From Stomoxys calcitrans (lineage: Eukaryota > Arthropoda > Insecta > Diptera > Muscidae): DNA of 64,000 bases. The DNA lies in NCBI RefSeq assembly GCF_963082655.1, contig NC_081555.1, positions 185,711,424 to 185,775,423 on the forward strand, in the 5' to 3' direction. Positions 1-12,169 of this stretch are shown here, one piece after another. A model generated the notes under the pieces. It did not search any database, had not been told where the DNA came from, and was given only the letters and a program-made list of their open reading frames with translations. Position 1 is the first letter of the stretch. Every line of letters starts with the position of its first letter. A program made the position numbers and the translations under genes.

Positions 1-219
1 ATTTGGCTGAAACTTTACACAGTGACTTCTACTATGGTCTCCAATATTCAATTCAATTATGGTCCGAAATGAACCATAACATGATATTGTTCCAATAATA
101 TAGCAATTGTTTTCTTTTATCCTTTGTTTGCCTAAAAAGAGATGCCGTGGCAAGAGCTCGACAAATGCGATTCATTGTGGAGGGTATATAAGATTCGGTC
201 CGGCGAAACTTAGCACGCA
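1..219 (+). mobile_element. 3' end of a HINE/DINE-1-like element, cut by window edge
   Basis: The copy enters from the left edge and ends with the family's 3' signature: the sub-terminal repeat GTGGAGGGTATATAAG, then a decayed hairpin (ATTCGGTCCGGCGAAA), then TTAGCACG. Bases 1-130 are internal monomer sequence. Strand is given in canonical element orientation, with the hairpin at the 3' end. The hairpin has lost several pairs, so this is an old copy. Confidence 0.6.
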
Positions 220-639
220 GTCCAAAACGGACTTCAGTTTAACTATCCTGAGTTCGAATTATGAGCGTGTGCAAAAAATCAAAAAGAAAATCGGTAGGTA
301 AAATAGAAAGTAGGTAGGAGTAGATTATTACCTACCCGCCTTCCACCTGTCCTACGAATGTGTTGAATACTGCATGAACGGGGATTTCTAATAGCAAGTT
401 TAGAAATAAGAATATATACTGACAAATAGATAATATTATTATCCATACTTCGGTATGTTTAGAGGTATGTCTTTATTTTAGCACTTCAGTATTTGTACGA
501 AGAATAAATTATTTATCATCCAGTATGTTTGCTCCGAAGCACTTTCCTCCAATGACATGCCCATGTTTAAGTTATATTAAGGATATGCCTGGAAGTAATT
601 GTTTATTGAATTTTGTTTCGGTTTACCCACTGACTTACC
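220..639. other. AT-rich DNA, no recognised feature
   Basis: No reading frame with recognisable protein content and no clear repeat boundary were seen here. Confidence 0.5.
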
Positions 640-965
640 CGGTAGTGTGGCTTTTTGTTGGGTTTTGAGCTATATCAATTGCGATTTGGATACAGCTCCC
701 ATATACGGTAGTCCTTCGATTTGACATCTTGAACCCGTAGAAGCCGAAATTGTTGTCCGATTTGGCTAAGATTTGAGACCTTGAGCCCCTGGAAGCTGCA
801 AATGTAATTAGATTTGGCTGAAATCTTGTACTAAGTGTTCGTGGTGAGTATAGTCTAAGTCGGTCTATAACCTGATATAGCTCCCATATAAACTGATCTC
901 CCGATTTAATATCTTCAGCCTCTGGAAGCCACAATTATCATCGGATTGGATGAAATTTTGGACGT
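640..965 (+). repeat. Degenerate HINE central monomers
   Basis: About two monomers are recognisable from the recurring phrases GATTTGGCTGAAAT, CTGATATAGCTCCCATAT and ACTGATCTCCCGATT. Neither end of the parent element (hairpin or 5' end) is preserved. Open frames here are by-products of the monomer. Confidence 0.6.
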
Positions 966-3264
966 AGTGCTGTTATGACTTCAAAAACTTCGGTTTTGCA
1001 AACTTTTCTATAGAAAAAAATAGTTTTTCCAAATTTTACAATGAAATAAACATTTGACATTTTTGTAGCAATCTAGAAAAAATTAAGGAACTATATTTTT
1101 AGGTACAAATTGGCACAAAATTTTTGTATATGGCTATACTCAGACACAATTAACGCAATCAAAAAAAAAAAAAATATTAAAAAAGTTGTTGGTTGGAAAG
1201 GTTCAGAAAACTGGGTGTATCCTTTATACGCAAAACAGAAATGTCCCAAGGCACCCAAATATGCAGATGTGGGAATGCTTTGCTATTTGTGTCATAATAC
1301 TGTTAAGACACTGAACATTGGGACCTTCTGTAGCCACCACTTCATAGTACATCCTGATCCATAGAAGTATTGTCGTTTTTTTATCCCTAATAATTTTCCA
1401 TGATCCCTAATAATTTTCTTAACTTTTGGGGAGACTGCAGAAAAATTACATCAAATTAATATTGATTTTAGCCATGTTAATACGAATACCAATCAAAATT
1501 TTGAATCATTCAATAAGAAAGCACCCAATATAATACATACATATTACGAGTTTCATTACAATTTTTAAATTTTCCTACGGGCCAATGTGAATTTTATCTA
1601 AACTTATTGTAGTTTGAGCGTCCAAATACTTAAATTGTTGTACTATTTCTCTCTGTGTTAGAGTACGAAATGCCCTAGCGGATATTACCACTGAGCTTAG
1701 AATGTTCCATGTGACAGCGTTAAACGAAATTTCTCCCCAAAAGTGCAATATGCAACAAACAGGAGTAGTGTCCTAGTTGACCCACTTGGACTGTGCATTG
1801 CTTGTTGTTGTTGTTGATTGTGCTTGTTTACAAAGTCGACATGCCGAAGTCCACAAATGAAAACCATGTAGGCTCCACTGACCATGCATTTCTGAAACCG
1901 TCATCAACTACGTCCAGGGGACGCGGACGAACTTGGAATTTGTTACGTTTTCGTGTACACAACGCCATGCAGGAAGGGACGGCGAAGGGGATACGGATAC
2001 AGGATATACAGGATATCATGCTAAATAAACTTTGTTCACTCATACCAACGCACACGGGCAGAACATATCCAGGCTGCGGCACAATGCACATGAACAAATT
2101 AAAAACTGTGCCCAGATAACCAACATTTGCCAGCAGTTTTGAAACAACACTAAATACACTCTCTTCACATTTACACACACACACAAACACATTCGCACAC
2201 TACCATATACTAGAATCAAACAATGTTTAGAAGCTTCTAGCTGGAGTGAGAACTGGCAAAAGTGTCCCAGTCACTGTTAATGTTTGTCACCATTAATTAA
2301 ATGCAACGTTAACTGCTGCAGATTGCGGTGGCTACAATGCCTTCCTCTAATGGCCGTAATCCAAGAACACCATCTGGAATGTTTAACTTTAATACGAGCG
2401 TAAATGTTGATATAAATTTGCCATGGAAACTGTGAGTGTGGCCACTGATTATTCATTGCCTCAAACAATCCACATGTGACTAATGCAAAATCAACACTTG
2501 ATAGTGCGACTGCTAGTAAATCTCGAAATATCCAGCCGACCCAATTCTCTTTTATGAAAAACGCAAAAAAGGGAGAGCTGCATTTGATACCTTCAAGGGT
2601 CCTGAATATTACAACAAATCGTCCGCCTCTTTCTTTTGCTAATTTAGGAAACACCCCAAGGTGTAGCAATGAACCATAATGATTGATAGGGGTGGAACAA
2701 GTGAAAAGTTTAATTTGATATTTGGCTGGCAAATAAAGTACACCGGCGGAGGATTCAGAACTAATTTAGTACAACGCATTTATCCATTCACGAAAGAAAA
2801 AAAAAACAGCAGCAACTTGGAGGTTTACGCAGACCCAACAGTGAGTGTGACTTATGAAGCCACTTCTTGGAACGCAAATGTCGCACAGTGGTTTACATTA
2901 TAATGTGGCGAAAACAAGTTACACAAGTTCATTAGCCATAAACGAACTTTTCGCCAAGTAAACTTCTTTTATTGAAGAATGTGGGACTTTGTTTGCGGTA
3001 AAATGGGAAGAATTTGTGACTAAAACAAAGGATGGATGTTTCTTTATGGCGCAAAGTTTTGGCAAACAATCGGTTTGTTGTGACGTTTTTTGAACGTGGA
3101 ATTGTAAATACAATCATTTTTTCAAGTAAAGTAAAATTTTATAAATTGTCACTTATCCACTTTATATCCCCCAAAAGAATCATCTTTACGTGTAAAAAAT
3201 TGTCTTTTGTTGTAAACAAAGCACTTTCCGCTTAAAAGAAGTTTTGAATTTTCGCTTAAACGAG
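966..3264. other. No recognised gene; short unassigned open frames
   Basis: Contents are an A-run near 1159, a CA run near 2172-2184, and several short open frames. The longest is 151 codons on the minus strand (2277-2732). None shows a domain or motif I recognise, and the overlapping frames on both strands at 1697-2190 do not look like exons. Part of 2930-3240 shares phrases such as AAAGGATGG with the inverted-repeat element at 3265-3667. Confidence 0.4.
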
Positions 3265-3667
3265 CCATCCTTTACCACAGACGAAGTACATAAAAGTTTA
3301 ACCATGACTGAAGTGACCATAACATCAAAATGTGGCAAACCTCATGACCAACGTTCAACGATAGAGGAAAATGTTGCATAATTATTATAAAGCAGTTATA
3401 AAGTTATTTAAAACGTTTTATTTTTTTACAAGTAAATGGTGGGCGGTTTTGACTATGTAAGGTACAACACCTAGACACAAAAAAATAAAACATTAGACAA
3501 ACGTTGGACATACAAACATGATTTATTCAGGAAATCCAGTTTCTATTGTAGTTCAATAATATTTCTATCCACTGTTGAACTTTAGTCGTGAGTTTGTCAT
3601 CTTTTGATGTTAAAGTCACTTCGCTTGTGGTAAAAGTTTTTGGAATTTCGTCTGTGGTAAAGGATGG
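3265..3667. repeat. Long inverted-repeat (foldback) element
   Basis: The left arm begins CCATCCTTTACCACAGACGA at 3265. The right arm ends in its complement, TCGTCTGTGGTAAAGGATGG, at 3667. The two arms stay complementary for roughly 95-100 bp each (3265-3360 and 3573-3667) at about 75-80% by eye, leaving a loop of about 210 bp. No coding capacity is present. The structure suggests a foldback or MITE-type element. No target duplication is clear, so the superfamily is open. Confidence 0.6.
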
Positions 3668-4276
3668 ATATATTACGCCAAAATTAAAAAATGCTTTTGA
3701 GCCAAAAATATTTTGTTTACGGCAAAAAAAGCTTTGTTATGCGAAATTTTGATTCGTTTGATCTTTTAATCTCATGTGTGCCACTACTGAAGTACCGAAT
3801 TTTGACTAGTATTGGACTAGTCCCGATTTGGACTAGTATTGCAATCGTTGCAAACGTTGTAATATGTTAACCAAAACCTCAAGAAATTAGGCATCTGATT
3901 CTATTATGAGACGCTTTACTGATGATTTGCATCGAAATCGGTTCAGATTTACACTCACATGTACGCAAATCGCCTGGTTGTCACTTCTAGAGCCACTGAT
4001 TATCTCGAAATTTGGAACATAATATTCTCAAATCACTATTGAATATTCTAGAGGATTGAATATTCTACAGCTTTGAAATATATGCATAGTTTGAATAACA
4101 CTTATATAGTCGTTGCAAATTTGCACCGATATGGCCATTATATAACATAATTAAAGGCAGTGATGGAACAATCGGAACCCAATTGAATAGAAATTCTTGC
4201 AAATTTGAGGCAATTTCGTGAAGGTGGATACACAAGTGACCAAATTATGGCGAGTTTTGTCCACAAGGGAGCCATA
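3668..4276. other. No gene; short GACTAGT repeat cluster
   Basis: The only structure seen is a small cluster of GACTAGT-like words at about 3803-3840. The rest is AT-rich and unassigned. Confidence 0.4.
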
Positions 4277-4278
4277 TA

Positions 4279-5221
4279 TTGGGTTGCCTAAAAAGTAATT
4301 GCGGATTTTTTAAAAGAAAGTAAATGCATTTTTAATAAAACTTAGAATGAACTTTAATCAAATATATTATTGCCATTTTGTTCGATAACTTTTTGCCATC
4401 TTCCTGGCAAATTTAGTATTCCACGTTCAGAGAAATTCTGGCCTTTATCTGCAAAAAACTGAACCAAGTGCGATTTTATAGCCTCATCATTGCCGAAAGT
4501 TTTACCATTTAAGGAGTTCTGCAAAGATCGAAATAAATAGTAGTCTGATGGTGCAAGGTCAGGGCTATATGTTGGATGCATCAAAAGTTCCCAGCCAAGC
4601 TCACTCAGTTTTTGGCGAGTGACCAAAGATGTGTGCGGTCTAGCGTTGTCCTGGAGGAATATGACACCTTTACGATTGACCAATTCTGGTCGCTTCTCCT
4701 TGATGGCTGTATTCAATTTGTTCAATTGTTGACAGTAAACATCCGAATTCCTTGGAAGCAGCTCAAAATATACCACACCCCTCCAATCCCACCAAACAGA
4801 CAGCATAACCTTCTTTTGGTGGATATCAGCCTTTGAAGTGGTTTGAGCTGGTTCACCATGCTTGGACCATGATCGTTTTTGACTAACGTTGTTGTAAACA
4901 ATCCATTTTTCATCTCCAGCTATGATTCGTTTTAAAAACGGATCGAATTCATTGCGTTTAAGGTGCATAAGGTGCACAAGCGTTGATTCGGTTTGTTAAA
5001 TGAATTTCTTTCAATACATGTGGTACTCATATTAAAATTGACGCCAAACAAACAAACGTAAACAAATTTTCGCGCACTTTTTTCTAAAGCAAGCTAAAAG
5101 TAACAGCTGATAACTGATAGAAGAAAGAATGCAATTACAGAGTCACAAGCCGTTGAAAAAATTTGTCAACGCCGACTATATTACTACTATATTACCGACA
5201 ATTACTTTTTGGGCAACCCAA
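4279..5221 (-). mobile_element. Internally deleted mariner transposon (copy 1)
   Basis: Terminal inverted repeats TTGGGTTGCCTAAAAAGTAA (left) and the complement of TTGGGTTGCCCAAAAAGTAA (right) are flanked by TA on both sides (4277-4278 and 5222-5223), the mariner target duplication. At 943 bp it is short for a mariner (about 1.3 kb). The missing part covers the transposase N-terminal DNA-binding region. The TIR core AAAAAGTAATTGCGG resembles cecropia/Hsmar1-type mariners, but I would not fix the subfamily. Related copies lie at 29426-30323 and 36443-36678. Confidence 0.9.
4354..4977 (-). pseudogene. mariner transposase, C-terminal catalytic part
   Basis: The 207-codon frame holds the catalytic domain of a mariner (DD34D) transposase, which cuts and rejoins the element at TA sites. 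All three acidic positions are visible: Asp22 in GDEKW, Asp110 in LQDNARPH and Asp145 in SPDLAPSD, with 34 residues between the last two as expected. Typical mariner transposases have about 345 residues. The N-terminal helix-turn-helix TIR-binding region is missing. Upstream, sequence corresponding to the same gene continues in another frame. A four-codon gap is seen at LLPRN/SDVY relative to copy 2. The protein should not bind its TIRs, so the copy is non-autonomous. Confidence 0.85.
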
Positions 5222-5223
5222 TA

Positions 5224-5822
5224 TATACCTGTACTGAATTTAGTTGAAAATCAGAATAATCTGGAAGGAACATTGCAAATTTCTGAGAAGATCGTTTTAA
5301 AAATGTGCTTTTTAGCACTCCGTAAGTTAAAAAGGGCGACAAGTTTAAACGGGAGCCAACCTAATGAGAGAATGACAGAAATTTTAAACTATGGATCAAT
5401 GAAATCCACTTAGGCTCAAGAATTGGTGGCAATCTGGAATCTGACTCCGACATCTTTTTGTCGAAAGGCGAAAATCTCAGGTAGGACCACAACTCTTTGG
5501 TCCAAATTTCGAGGATCTCCGCAAATATATTCGGTTTTAATGGGTGCAATATCTAAACCAGTAGATCGAACTATGGCAACATTATCCATTCGCTTAAACA
5601 AACATACATGTTCGGTTGGGCCGAAGCTTGAGAACCCAAAACTTGAGACTCTACTAAAAATGTACACAAAATGAACTTGGTTGAAGGGCATAGTTTTATT
5701 CTACGTACCAAATTTCTACCAAACCTCGCAAACATTTAAGCTTCTTGCGGTTTAAGCGTTCAAGAGATTTGTTTGTATTGAGCTACATCAGGATATTCAC
5801 CAAATTAGACCACACTTTCCAT
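5224..5822. other. Degenerate repeat DNA, no gene
   Basis: A hairpin-like HINE head remnant (GTTCGGTTGGGCCGAAGCTT, about 5611) is the only recognisable item. Overlapping short frames on both strands have no identifiable product. Confidence 0.35.
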
Positions 5823-6131
5823 GGAGGCCTCCGTAGCGCAGAGGTTAGCATATCCGCCTAGGTTCGAATCCTGGCGACAACACCAGAAGAAAAAAAATTC
5901 AGCGGTGGTTATCCCCTCCAAGTGTTGGCGACATTTGTGAGGTACTATCCCATGTTAAAACTTCTCTCCAAAGAGGTGTCGCACTGTGGCATGTCGTTCA
6001 GACTCGGCTTTAAAATGAAGGCCCCTTAACATTGAGTTTAAAATTTGAATCGGACAGCATTCAGTGATATGTGATAAGTTTGATCCAGCTCCCTAGTGGA
6101 AGGTTCATGGGCAAATTTGCATTTGCAGAAC
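5823..6131 (+). mobile_element. tRNA-derived SINE, copy 1
   Basis: An internal RNA polymerase III promoter is recognisable: A-box region TAGCGCAGAGGTTAGCA (5834-5850) and B box GGTTCGAATCC (5861-5871). Between them this copy lacks about 14 bp that the copy at 30727 keeps (CCTATGACGCTGAA...). The tRNA-unrelated body follows with AGCGGTGGTTATCCCCTCC and AGAGGTGTCGCACTG, ending in GGGCAAATTTGCATTTGCAG. The A-to-B spacing here is too short for an efficient promoter, so this copy is probably silent. The same family occurs at 28480, 30727, 33475, 44790 and 60655. Confidence 0.8.
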
Positions 6132-6179
6132 ACACTTACCATGCATTATGGAAGTCGTTGCCGGGTAACAATGGCTGCC

Positions 6180-6575
6180 AGGGGGTCCAGATGTCAAATC
6201 GAGAGATCGGTTTATATGGGAGCTATATCAGGTTACAGACCGATTTGAACGTACTTCGCACGGTTATTGGAAGTCGTAACAAAATACCATGTGGAACATT
6301 TCAGCCAAATCAGATAACTATGGCTGCTTTCTGGGGCAGATCTCAAATCGGGAGGTCTTTTATATTGGAGCGTTAAATTTGAACCGATATGATTCATTTG
6401 CTATCTCCAACGACCTACAGACAGCCAGGCGAACGGACGGTCATGGCTAGATCGACTTAGAATATTAAGACAATCGATTTAGATCACTATTTCGAGGTGT
6501 TATAAACGGAATGGCGTGATTACTTCACCCCCCATATGTACTAATAAAGTTTCATCGATGTTGGTCTTAAACGCT
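6180..6575 (-). repeat. HINE fragment: monomers plus 5' end
   Basis: Monomer phrases (ATCGGTTTATATGGGAGC, TTTCAGCCAAATCAGATA) are followed by the unique 5'-terminal block: GGTCATGGCTAGATCGACTT, then CGAGGTGTTATAAACGGAAT and CACCCCCCAT. The hairpin end is missing. Confidence 0.65.
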
Positions 6576-6687
6576 GCTTTTGTGGGCTAAAGAGGTTAAA
6601 TCGAGAGATTGGTCTCAATGAAAGCTATATAGAAATATGGCCCGATTTAGGCAGTCCGAGAACTTAGCTAGTTTATGAGAAAACAAT

Positions 6688-6941
6688 CAGCCTTATTGTG
6701 AATTACAATTCCCAGGGAATTTTTTCTCTACTCCCTTTTCCTCTATTCTGAAAAACAATTCCCTGTGAGTTCTTTCCCCACTGCCTTTTTCCTTATTCTA
6801 AGCTGAAGCAAAACAGCAATTTTCAAAATTTTCTCTCCCAAATATTTACTCTCCCCATTCATTCGGAATAGGAGAACTAAATTCGAGGGTGGAATTAATT
6901 CACTGGGAGTTTATTCCCAGGGAGTTTTCAGAACTGGGCTG
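6688..6941. mobile_element. Candidate MITE with CCCAGGGA-containing terminal repeats
   Basis: The left end CAGCCTTATTGTGAATTACA...TTCCCAGGGAA and the complement of the right end CAGCCCAGTTCTGAAAACTC...CCTGGGAA form imperfect terminal inverted repeats of about 35 bp around a 254-bp non-coding, pyrimidine-rich core. No target duplication was clear, so assignment to a superfamily is not attempted. Confidence 0.45.
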
Positions 6942-7204
6942 TGTTAATTATGCCATCATCTCATTTTCTTAAAGCTTAATGTGGTAATAACTGGCCTTAG
7001 GCCACACAGACGGATACATGCATAATGTAAACACGTCATTGAATTTTACGTCGGACTAGTATATGCATAGATATTCTGCAGGGCCAGAAAGATTAATTCG
7101 ATCTGTTATAAACGGAATGACGGGAGTAAATAGACAAAAGCAATGCTACACTGATAAAATCATTTTACAACAACAACAATTTCATAGTAAATGTGTGACT
7201 CTAA

Positions 7205-8220
7205 CATATTAAGTATGAAGTTTGGCCCCGCGAAATTGCAACACGAACCTCAAATGAAATTGTGCCCTAAACAAGTATATGGGGAACAACAAAAAAACTT
7301 TCGGGGCTTATTTTCGTCATTTTGGGGCCATTTTTCATGCGGCCATAGGGGACAATGTAGTCTATGTTCAAGTAAATTCAAACTTTTCGTTTAAATTGGG
7401 TGGTTGAAGTATAATTTTATTTTACATTGGGGCCTTATTTCACTATTTTCGGGCTCAAATGTATTCAATTGACTACGAACACAACATATGGGGGCACATT
7501 TTCTGTTTTTAGTTGTGACGATTTAACCAAAAATTTAGTTTTAGGTATTTGATATGCAGAATATTTTAAGATTTACATTTATATGACAAAAAAATAAGCC
7601 ACTTTGCAAATAATATCTTATTTGCAAAGTGTTCATAGGAACATGAAGGAAAATTGATTTTTTTTTTTTAAATTACGCGGTGTTTTTATATATTTTTTGG
7701 CAGCGGCGCTTTATTTATTTGCATTATGTAATTCGAAGCCACATGACGTCGATTTGCACATTGAACTACTCTCGTGTGTGAAAAATATTTTTCCTTAATT
7801 TAAAAATAAAATATAAATTAAAAGGAAGTAAATAAAAATCAATACACTGAAGGATCCCAACAACAGATTTGTAAAAGAATCATTGAGAAACTACTCAGTT
7901 AGTTAAAGTCAGTAACAAAAAACGTTTTCTCTCTGACCCATTCATAAAGTTAAAGAAATTTTCAAAAAATCGCGTGTTTTTTGAAAATAGTTATTACTTG
8001 CGCTGGATTCTGGCGAATCGAAACAAATCGAAATATATTCTCAGATTTTTGAAAATATTTTTTTATCCTTCGTTTTCTGGCATGCCAAAAAAAATTATAA
8101 ATTTTTTTAAGACAAAATTTTAATTTCGAGCTTGAAGTAAAACAAAAATTACATGAAAACATCGAGTATTAATACTCAACATTTTATTATAAATAAATTT
8201 TATAATATATTTTTTTTTAA
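7205..8220. repeat. Unclassified repeat E, copy 1
   Basis: This shares several phrases with 27770-28415: GAAGTTTGGCC near one end, GGGG-containing words such as TTTTGGGGC, and AAAATCGCGTG followed by TTTTTTGAAAAT. Shared words occur both in direct and in inverted orientation between the copies, which suggests a symmetric or foldback element. No coding content was recognised. The open frame at 7962-8162 (minus) is lysine/phenylalanine-rich AT-rich sequence. Confidence 0.4.
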
Positions 8221-8589
8221 AACTTTTTTTCTTATTTTGTCCGAAGTCTATGTCGATGTGATTTTATCCACTCCCGCTCTAGAAAATACGCTAAACCTCC
8301 ACTCTTGCCTTAAAAATTGACTAGTTTGTATGTTTACTATTGAAAAAGTTAGCTGCCTTCACTTAATACATCTTTCTTTTAATATTCTTCTACAAATTCA
8401 GATTTATTTCAATTTCGTTATATCACCTATGCACAGAAAAAATTAACTCTTAGAAAAAAAAAAACTACCAAATTTGTGTGTGAGACTTTAAATTATTTGT
8501 TGAAGTATCTAAGTCACTCTCTACAAAAGACTCGACTGACAAAACTATTGAAATTTTGTGGACTTTAAACAAATTCTTTATTTGAGGTA
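8221..8589. other. AT-rich DNA, no recognised feature
   Basis: Nothing with recognisable coding or repeat structure was seen. Confidence 0.4.
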
Positions 8590-8765
8590 TCAGTCCATAA
8601 CCTGATATAGTTGCAATATAAAGCGATCCCCTGTTTCGACCTCTAGAGGGCGCAATTGTTATCCGATTTAGCTGAAAGTTTGCACAAGAGGTTTAGTATG
8701 GTATAAATTTGTCTATAACCTGATATAGCCGCCATATAAACCGATCTCCACACATTTCAGCCAAA
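8590..8765 (+). repeat. HINE monomer fragment
   Basis: Just over one monomer is present, recognisable from CCATAACCTGATATAG, TTATCCGATTTAGCTGAAAG and GCCATATAAACCGATCTCC. It abuts the transposase fossil at 8790. Confidence 0.6.
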
Positions 8766-8789
8766 ACGGTCGCTATTTCCATTTCAATG

Positions 8790-9255
8790 TTGGCTCTGGG
8801 CTCTCCCAACGTTGTCGGCGTTGGCTGGTGATATATCAAAAAAAATAGTCTAGAGGTATCATATTGCACGAACGATGACATGTGGTACCATCCCGTTGAA
8901 ACTACATGTCGTGCAGGTCCATATCTTCCAATTCAGGCCAAAATTAATCAGTGAGAATGGTGCGGTAGCGTTGTCCATACACGGTAACTTGACGATTGGT
9001 GTCGTTGATGAAGAAGTTGGCCCGATGACGTCGCCGACATGCAAACGTCAAGCATATGTGGATTTTTACCTTATCAATAACGCACATTTTGCATATTGGC
9101 GAACCCATTAAGACCAAAATTAGCTTTGTCACTGGGGATTAATTTTGCTCTTAGCGGTCGCTGACTTCGAATTTCGATAGTAAATTTGAATGATTTGCAG
9201 ACGTTGTTCGTTCATTTACTTTACCCTTAATGGGACATTTTTTCTGTGTTCTGAT
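8790..9255 (-). pseudogene. Degenerate Tc1/mariner-superfamily transposase
   Basis: Read on the minus strand, pieces of an insect IS630-Tc1-mariner transposase appear in several frames. They include FFINDTNRQVTVYGQRYR (N- to C-terminal side of the catalytic core), WPELEDMDLHDM and QRDGTTCH, which is a decayed form of the QQDGATCHT block that carries the second catalytic Asp. The upstream part (9150-9250) resembles the N-terminal region. Stops and frameshifts break it throughout. It is distinct from the mariner copies at 4279 and 29426, and resembles the fossils at 25085 and 28665. Confidence 0.65.
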
Positions 9256-9699
9256 TTTGTGCCGATTTTGAAACCATCTTTAGCTGAACTGGGTATTTTG
9301 GCGATTTCTTAAAAAAAATCTGTAAAAATTTATTTTTGGTTTTTTAAAGGCACTTTTATCTGAAAAATTCAGAATTATAAAGATATCTCTATTCGTGTTT
9401 GTTAAGAATTTTTTCAAAAAGTATTTTCATTTTCAGAAAAATTAATTTTTTGGCCTATTTTTGGAATGAATGTGAGAGCCATGAATGTGTAAAATGAATT
9501 ATGTGTAAAATTGATAATGTGTAAAACAAAAAATAAGGGAAAACTGCAATTTCCCGATACCGATTGAAAGAATTTAAAAAAAGAGATTTCTTAACAATTC
9601 ATTTTGGAATTTGCAGATAAATGTGTTGTTTAAAAAGAAAACCAGAAATAATTACGGCCTAATTTTCTTTACAAAAATCCTTAAAATACACATTTCAGC
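9256..9699. other. AT-rich DNA, no recognised feature
   Basis: A/T-rich sequence with repeated TGTGTAAAA words around 9490-9525. No gene was seen. Confidence 0.4.
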
Positions 9700-10415
9700 A
9701 AAAGATGATTTCAGATCTGGCCCATACTCAGATGTTGAGAGGTCCATGCAATTCACTGCAACGGCAAAATGGGTAGTAAAAGCGCAATTCAATCGAGACA
9801 TTTAATTCGGGAGATCGTCTTATCCAAACTGAGCACGCTTGTTCATTGAAATCGGGGCACAAATATGACTTTATGAACCCAAGATTTCTTATCGGGAGAT
9901 CGGTATAAAGGGTGCTATATCAAGATATAGGCCATCTTTGAACGTAAGGCTATAGAGTGATTTCAACAATCAGACTGACGGGCATGTCTACATCCTTCAT
10001 GAATAACGACGCTCCAGTACTTTGTAGCGTTGAAAATGTATAATATGATGTGTTACAAATGGAATGGCAAAGTGGACAACTTTTAGGTGGTGGGTATAGA
10101 ACATTTAGCAGGTTTTGGTAGGATGTTTCTTAAATTTTGGAAATAATTTTCTTGAGTGGCAACACTGCTGAAGAGCCTAAATAGGAATATCTGTCCATAT
10201 GGTAGCTACATTCAAATTTGATTCGATATGCCCAGTTCAAGAAATTTAACTGCGTATTAAAGATATACGTATCTGTGCAAAATTTCAGCTCAATATCTCA
10301 ATTTGTTGAAGACTGTAGCGTGATTACAACAGACGGGCATCGTAAAATCGTCTTAGAATTTTACAACGGTCGAAAATGCATTTCAAACGGAATGACTCAA
10401 TGAATATACCCCCTA
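9700..10415 (-). repeat. Two degenerate HINE 5'-end fragments in tandem
   Basis: Monomer and 5'-block phrases occur twice. The first set is GGGAGATCGGTATAAAGGGTGC then CAGACTGACGGGCATGTCTA and GTTACAAATGGAATGGCAAA. The second, at about 10170-10415, is ATTTCAGCTCAATATCTC, ACAGACGGGCATCG and TTTCAAACGGAATGAC. They correspond to the subfamily of the full copy at 59277-60291. Confidence 0.55.
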
Positions 10416-12169
10416 TCCAGCAAAAAATATAGCAAAATATAAATGGAATATTATGCTTCAAAGTCGTTTGGCATTAAACACTTGCCATTAAACTACTGTG
10501 CACTGAACATTGTCGATGTGGGGGTTACGTTTAGTGAGCAAAAGATAACCTTCTTCGATATTAACAGCCAGTAATTTATAACAACGGCAGCAGCAGTCAT
10601 GAAGGTATTCGAACACCAGTGCCATCAGTATGTGTTTATTTATTCGCAGGCATTTCGCCCACTTGCATTGGGAGATTTCCATCTTAACGTCTTCTTAGAG
10701 GTCTAGATGTTCACCCTGCCAATGTCCCCAGCCTCCTCACCCACTTAATTCGATATGTACGGATAGAAGAATATCCTTGCACTTACACATACACTCACAC
10801 ACACACACACAGTCGCATACAGTGCTACGTATTGTTCATATAAGCGGCATCATGAAAAATGACAATAATTTCGATCAGGCATCAAATTGTCTGCTAAATT
10901 ACCAACAAAATGTGAAACAATTTTACGCTTCTTGTGCCGTTTGACATTTTTGTCTTTCCACTTCAACACATTTTATTGCCACACAAGCCGGTGTTTTATG
11001 GAGATAGTGGGTGGGGATGGCTGCAAAGGGGTCTTTGTAGTAAGTTTTGGTGTTGCTGCCATAGCTCGACATCAGCAAATGCCAACTTCTTTTCGGAACT
11101 TTTGCGTAGAAGTGTAGAGAACAGAAAAATCGAAATAATCAAATTCCTTCGTACATACCCTCATCTCCGCCACCATCACCTTCCTCGTTCAACTGATGCT
11201 GATGGATGCTGCTACAAACGCTGTCAACGAGAACGCGTAATAGCGTTAACATCAGCTACCAACTGTCAAATGAAAGTCACTCACTCCCTGGGGTGATTCT
11301 TCCTTCTCTATGCCAAGGCTATGAAATTCATATAGCAAATCGCACAGAATAGAATCGAAAATAGTTGACAAAAATTAATTATAGCTCGTGGTAATTGCGC
11401 AGTATATCGCCCCCACATTACGAGCTCTGCTAAGACAAATCGGTCAACAAAGTCTCAATGGAAAATTTACAAAATTTATATTCCGAACAGTTTCATTGTG
11501 CATATGTACGTCAATTAAATTTATTCCAATCTAAACTATTTAAAACGATACCACATTTCATTAAAGTGAATACAAGTAGAAGCATATGTGTCATTGTTGA
11601 AATTAAAACATTGGGATTTTTATACCAACCACCTCATTCCGATTGCACCATTTCGATAACTAAATTTTTACACCCTCTATCATAGGATGGATGGTATATA
11701 GTTATACTCGATTTAAGTCGTGCTTGGTTCGAAATAAAACGCAAGAAAAATAATTCGTTTGACATAAAGGAATTTTCGCCAACTAAACTTATTTTCTTTT
11801 AAACGTTGGACTTTGTTCACGATAAAAGTACATGTGCTTTGCGATAAATTCTTGCAAAATTTGTGACAAATATAATTTTTTTTTTTACCCTGACAATACT
11901 TTCCATTCTTGATATACAGAACATGTTATTAGGGGCTGCAACTAGTTTTTCTTTATTTATTAATTGCTTTAACATTAAACGTTTAAAATCGATTGTGTGT
12001 ATTGATAGGGACGTCAATTTAACGTTGTAACATAATTCAAACTCAAATGTTTACGATTTGTAAGCAGATCTCAGTGGTTATAGATAATTCTTTCAAAATA
12101 CATTTGATTTCTTTTCGATATTATGATACACAATTATATTAAAAGCCTTCCATTCTCGTACATCCCATT
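10416..12169. other. No recognised gene; CA microsatellite and a HINE end remnant
   Basis: A CA run lies at about 10791-10812. A 40-bp remnant of a HINE 5' end (TTTTTACACCCTCTATCATAGG) lies near 11660. Open frames of up to 120 codons at 10887-11296 overlap each other and show no recognised motif. The phrases at 11750-11880 resemble those at 2930-3240. Confidence 0.4.

Noticed and set aside
2277..2732. 151-codon minus-strand frame as a host gene
   Set aside because: No recognised motif. It is overlapped by plus-strand frames of similar quality, and no splice or promoter signals were supported.
5834..5871. Genuine tRNA gene
   Set aside because: A and B boxes are present, but there is no cloverleaf, and the sequence continues into a repeated SINE body found several times in the window.
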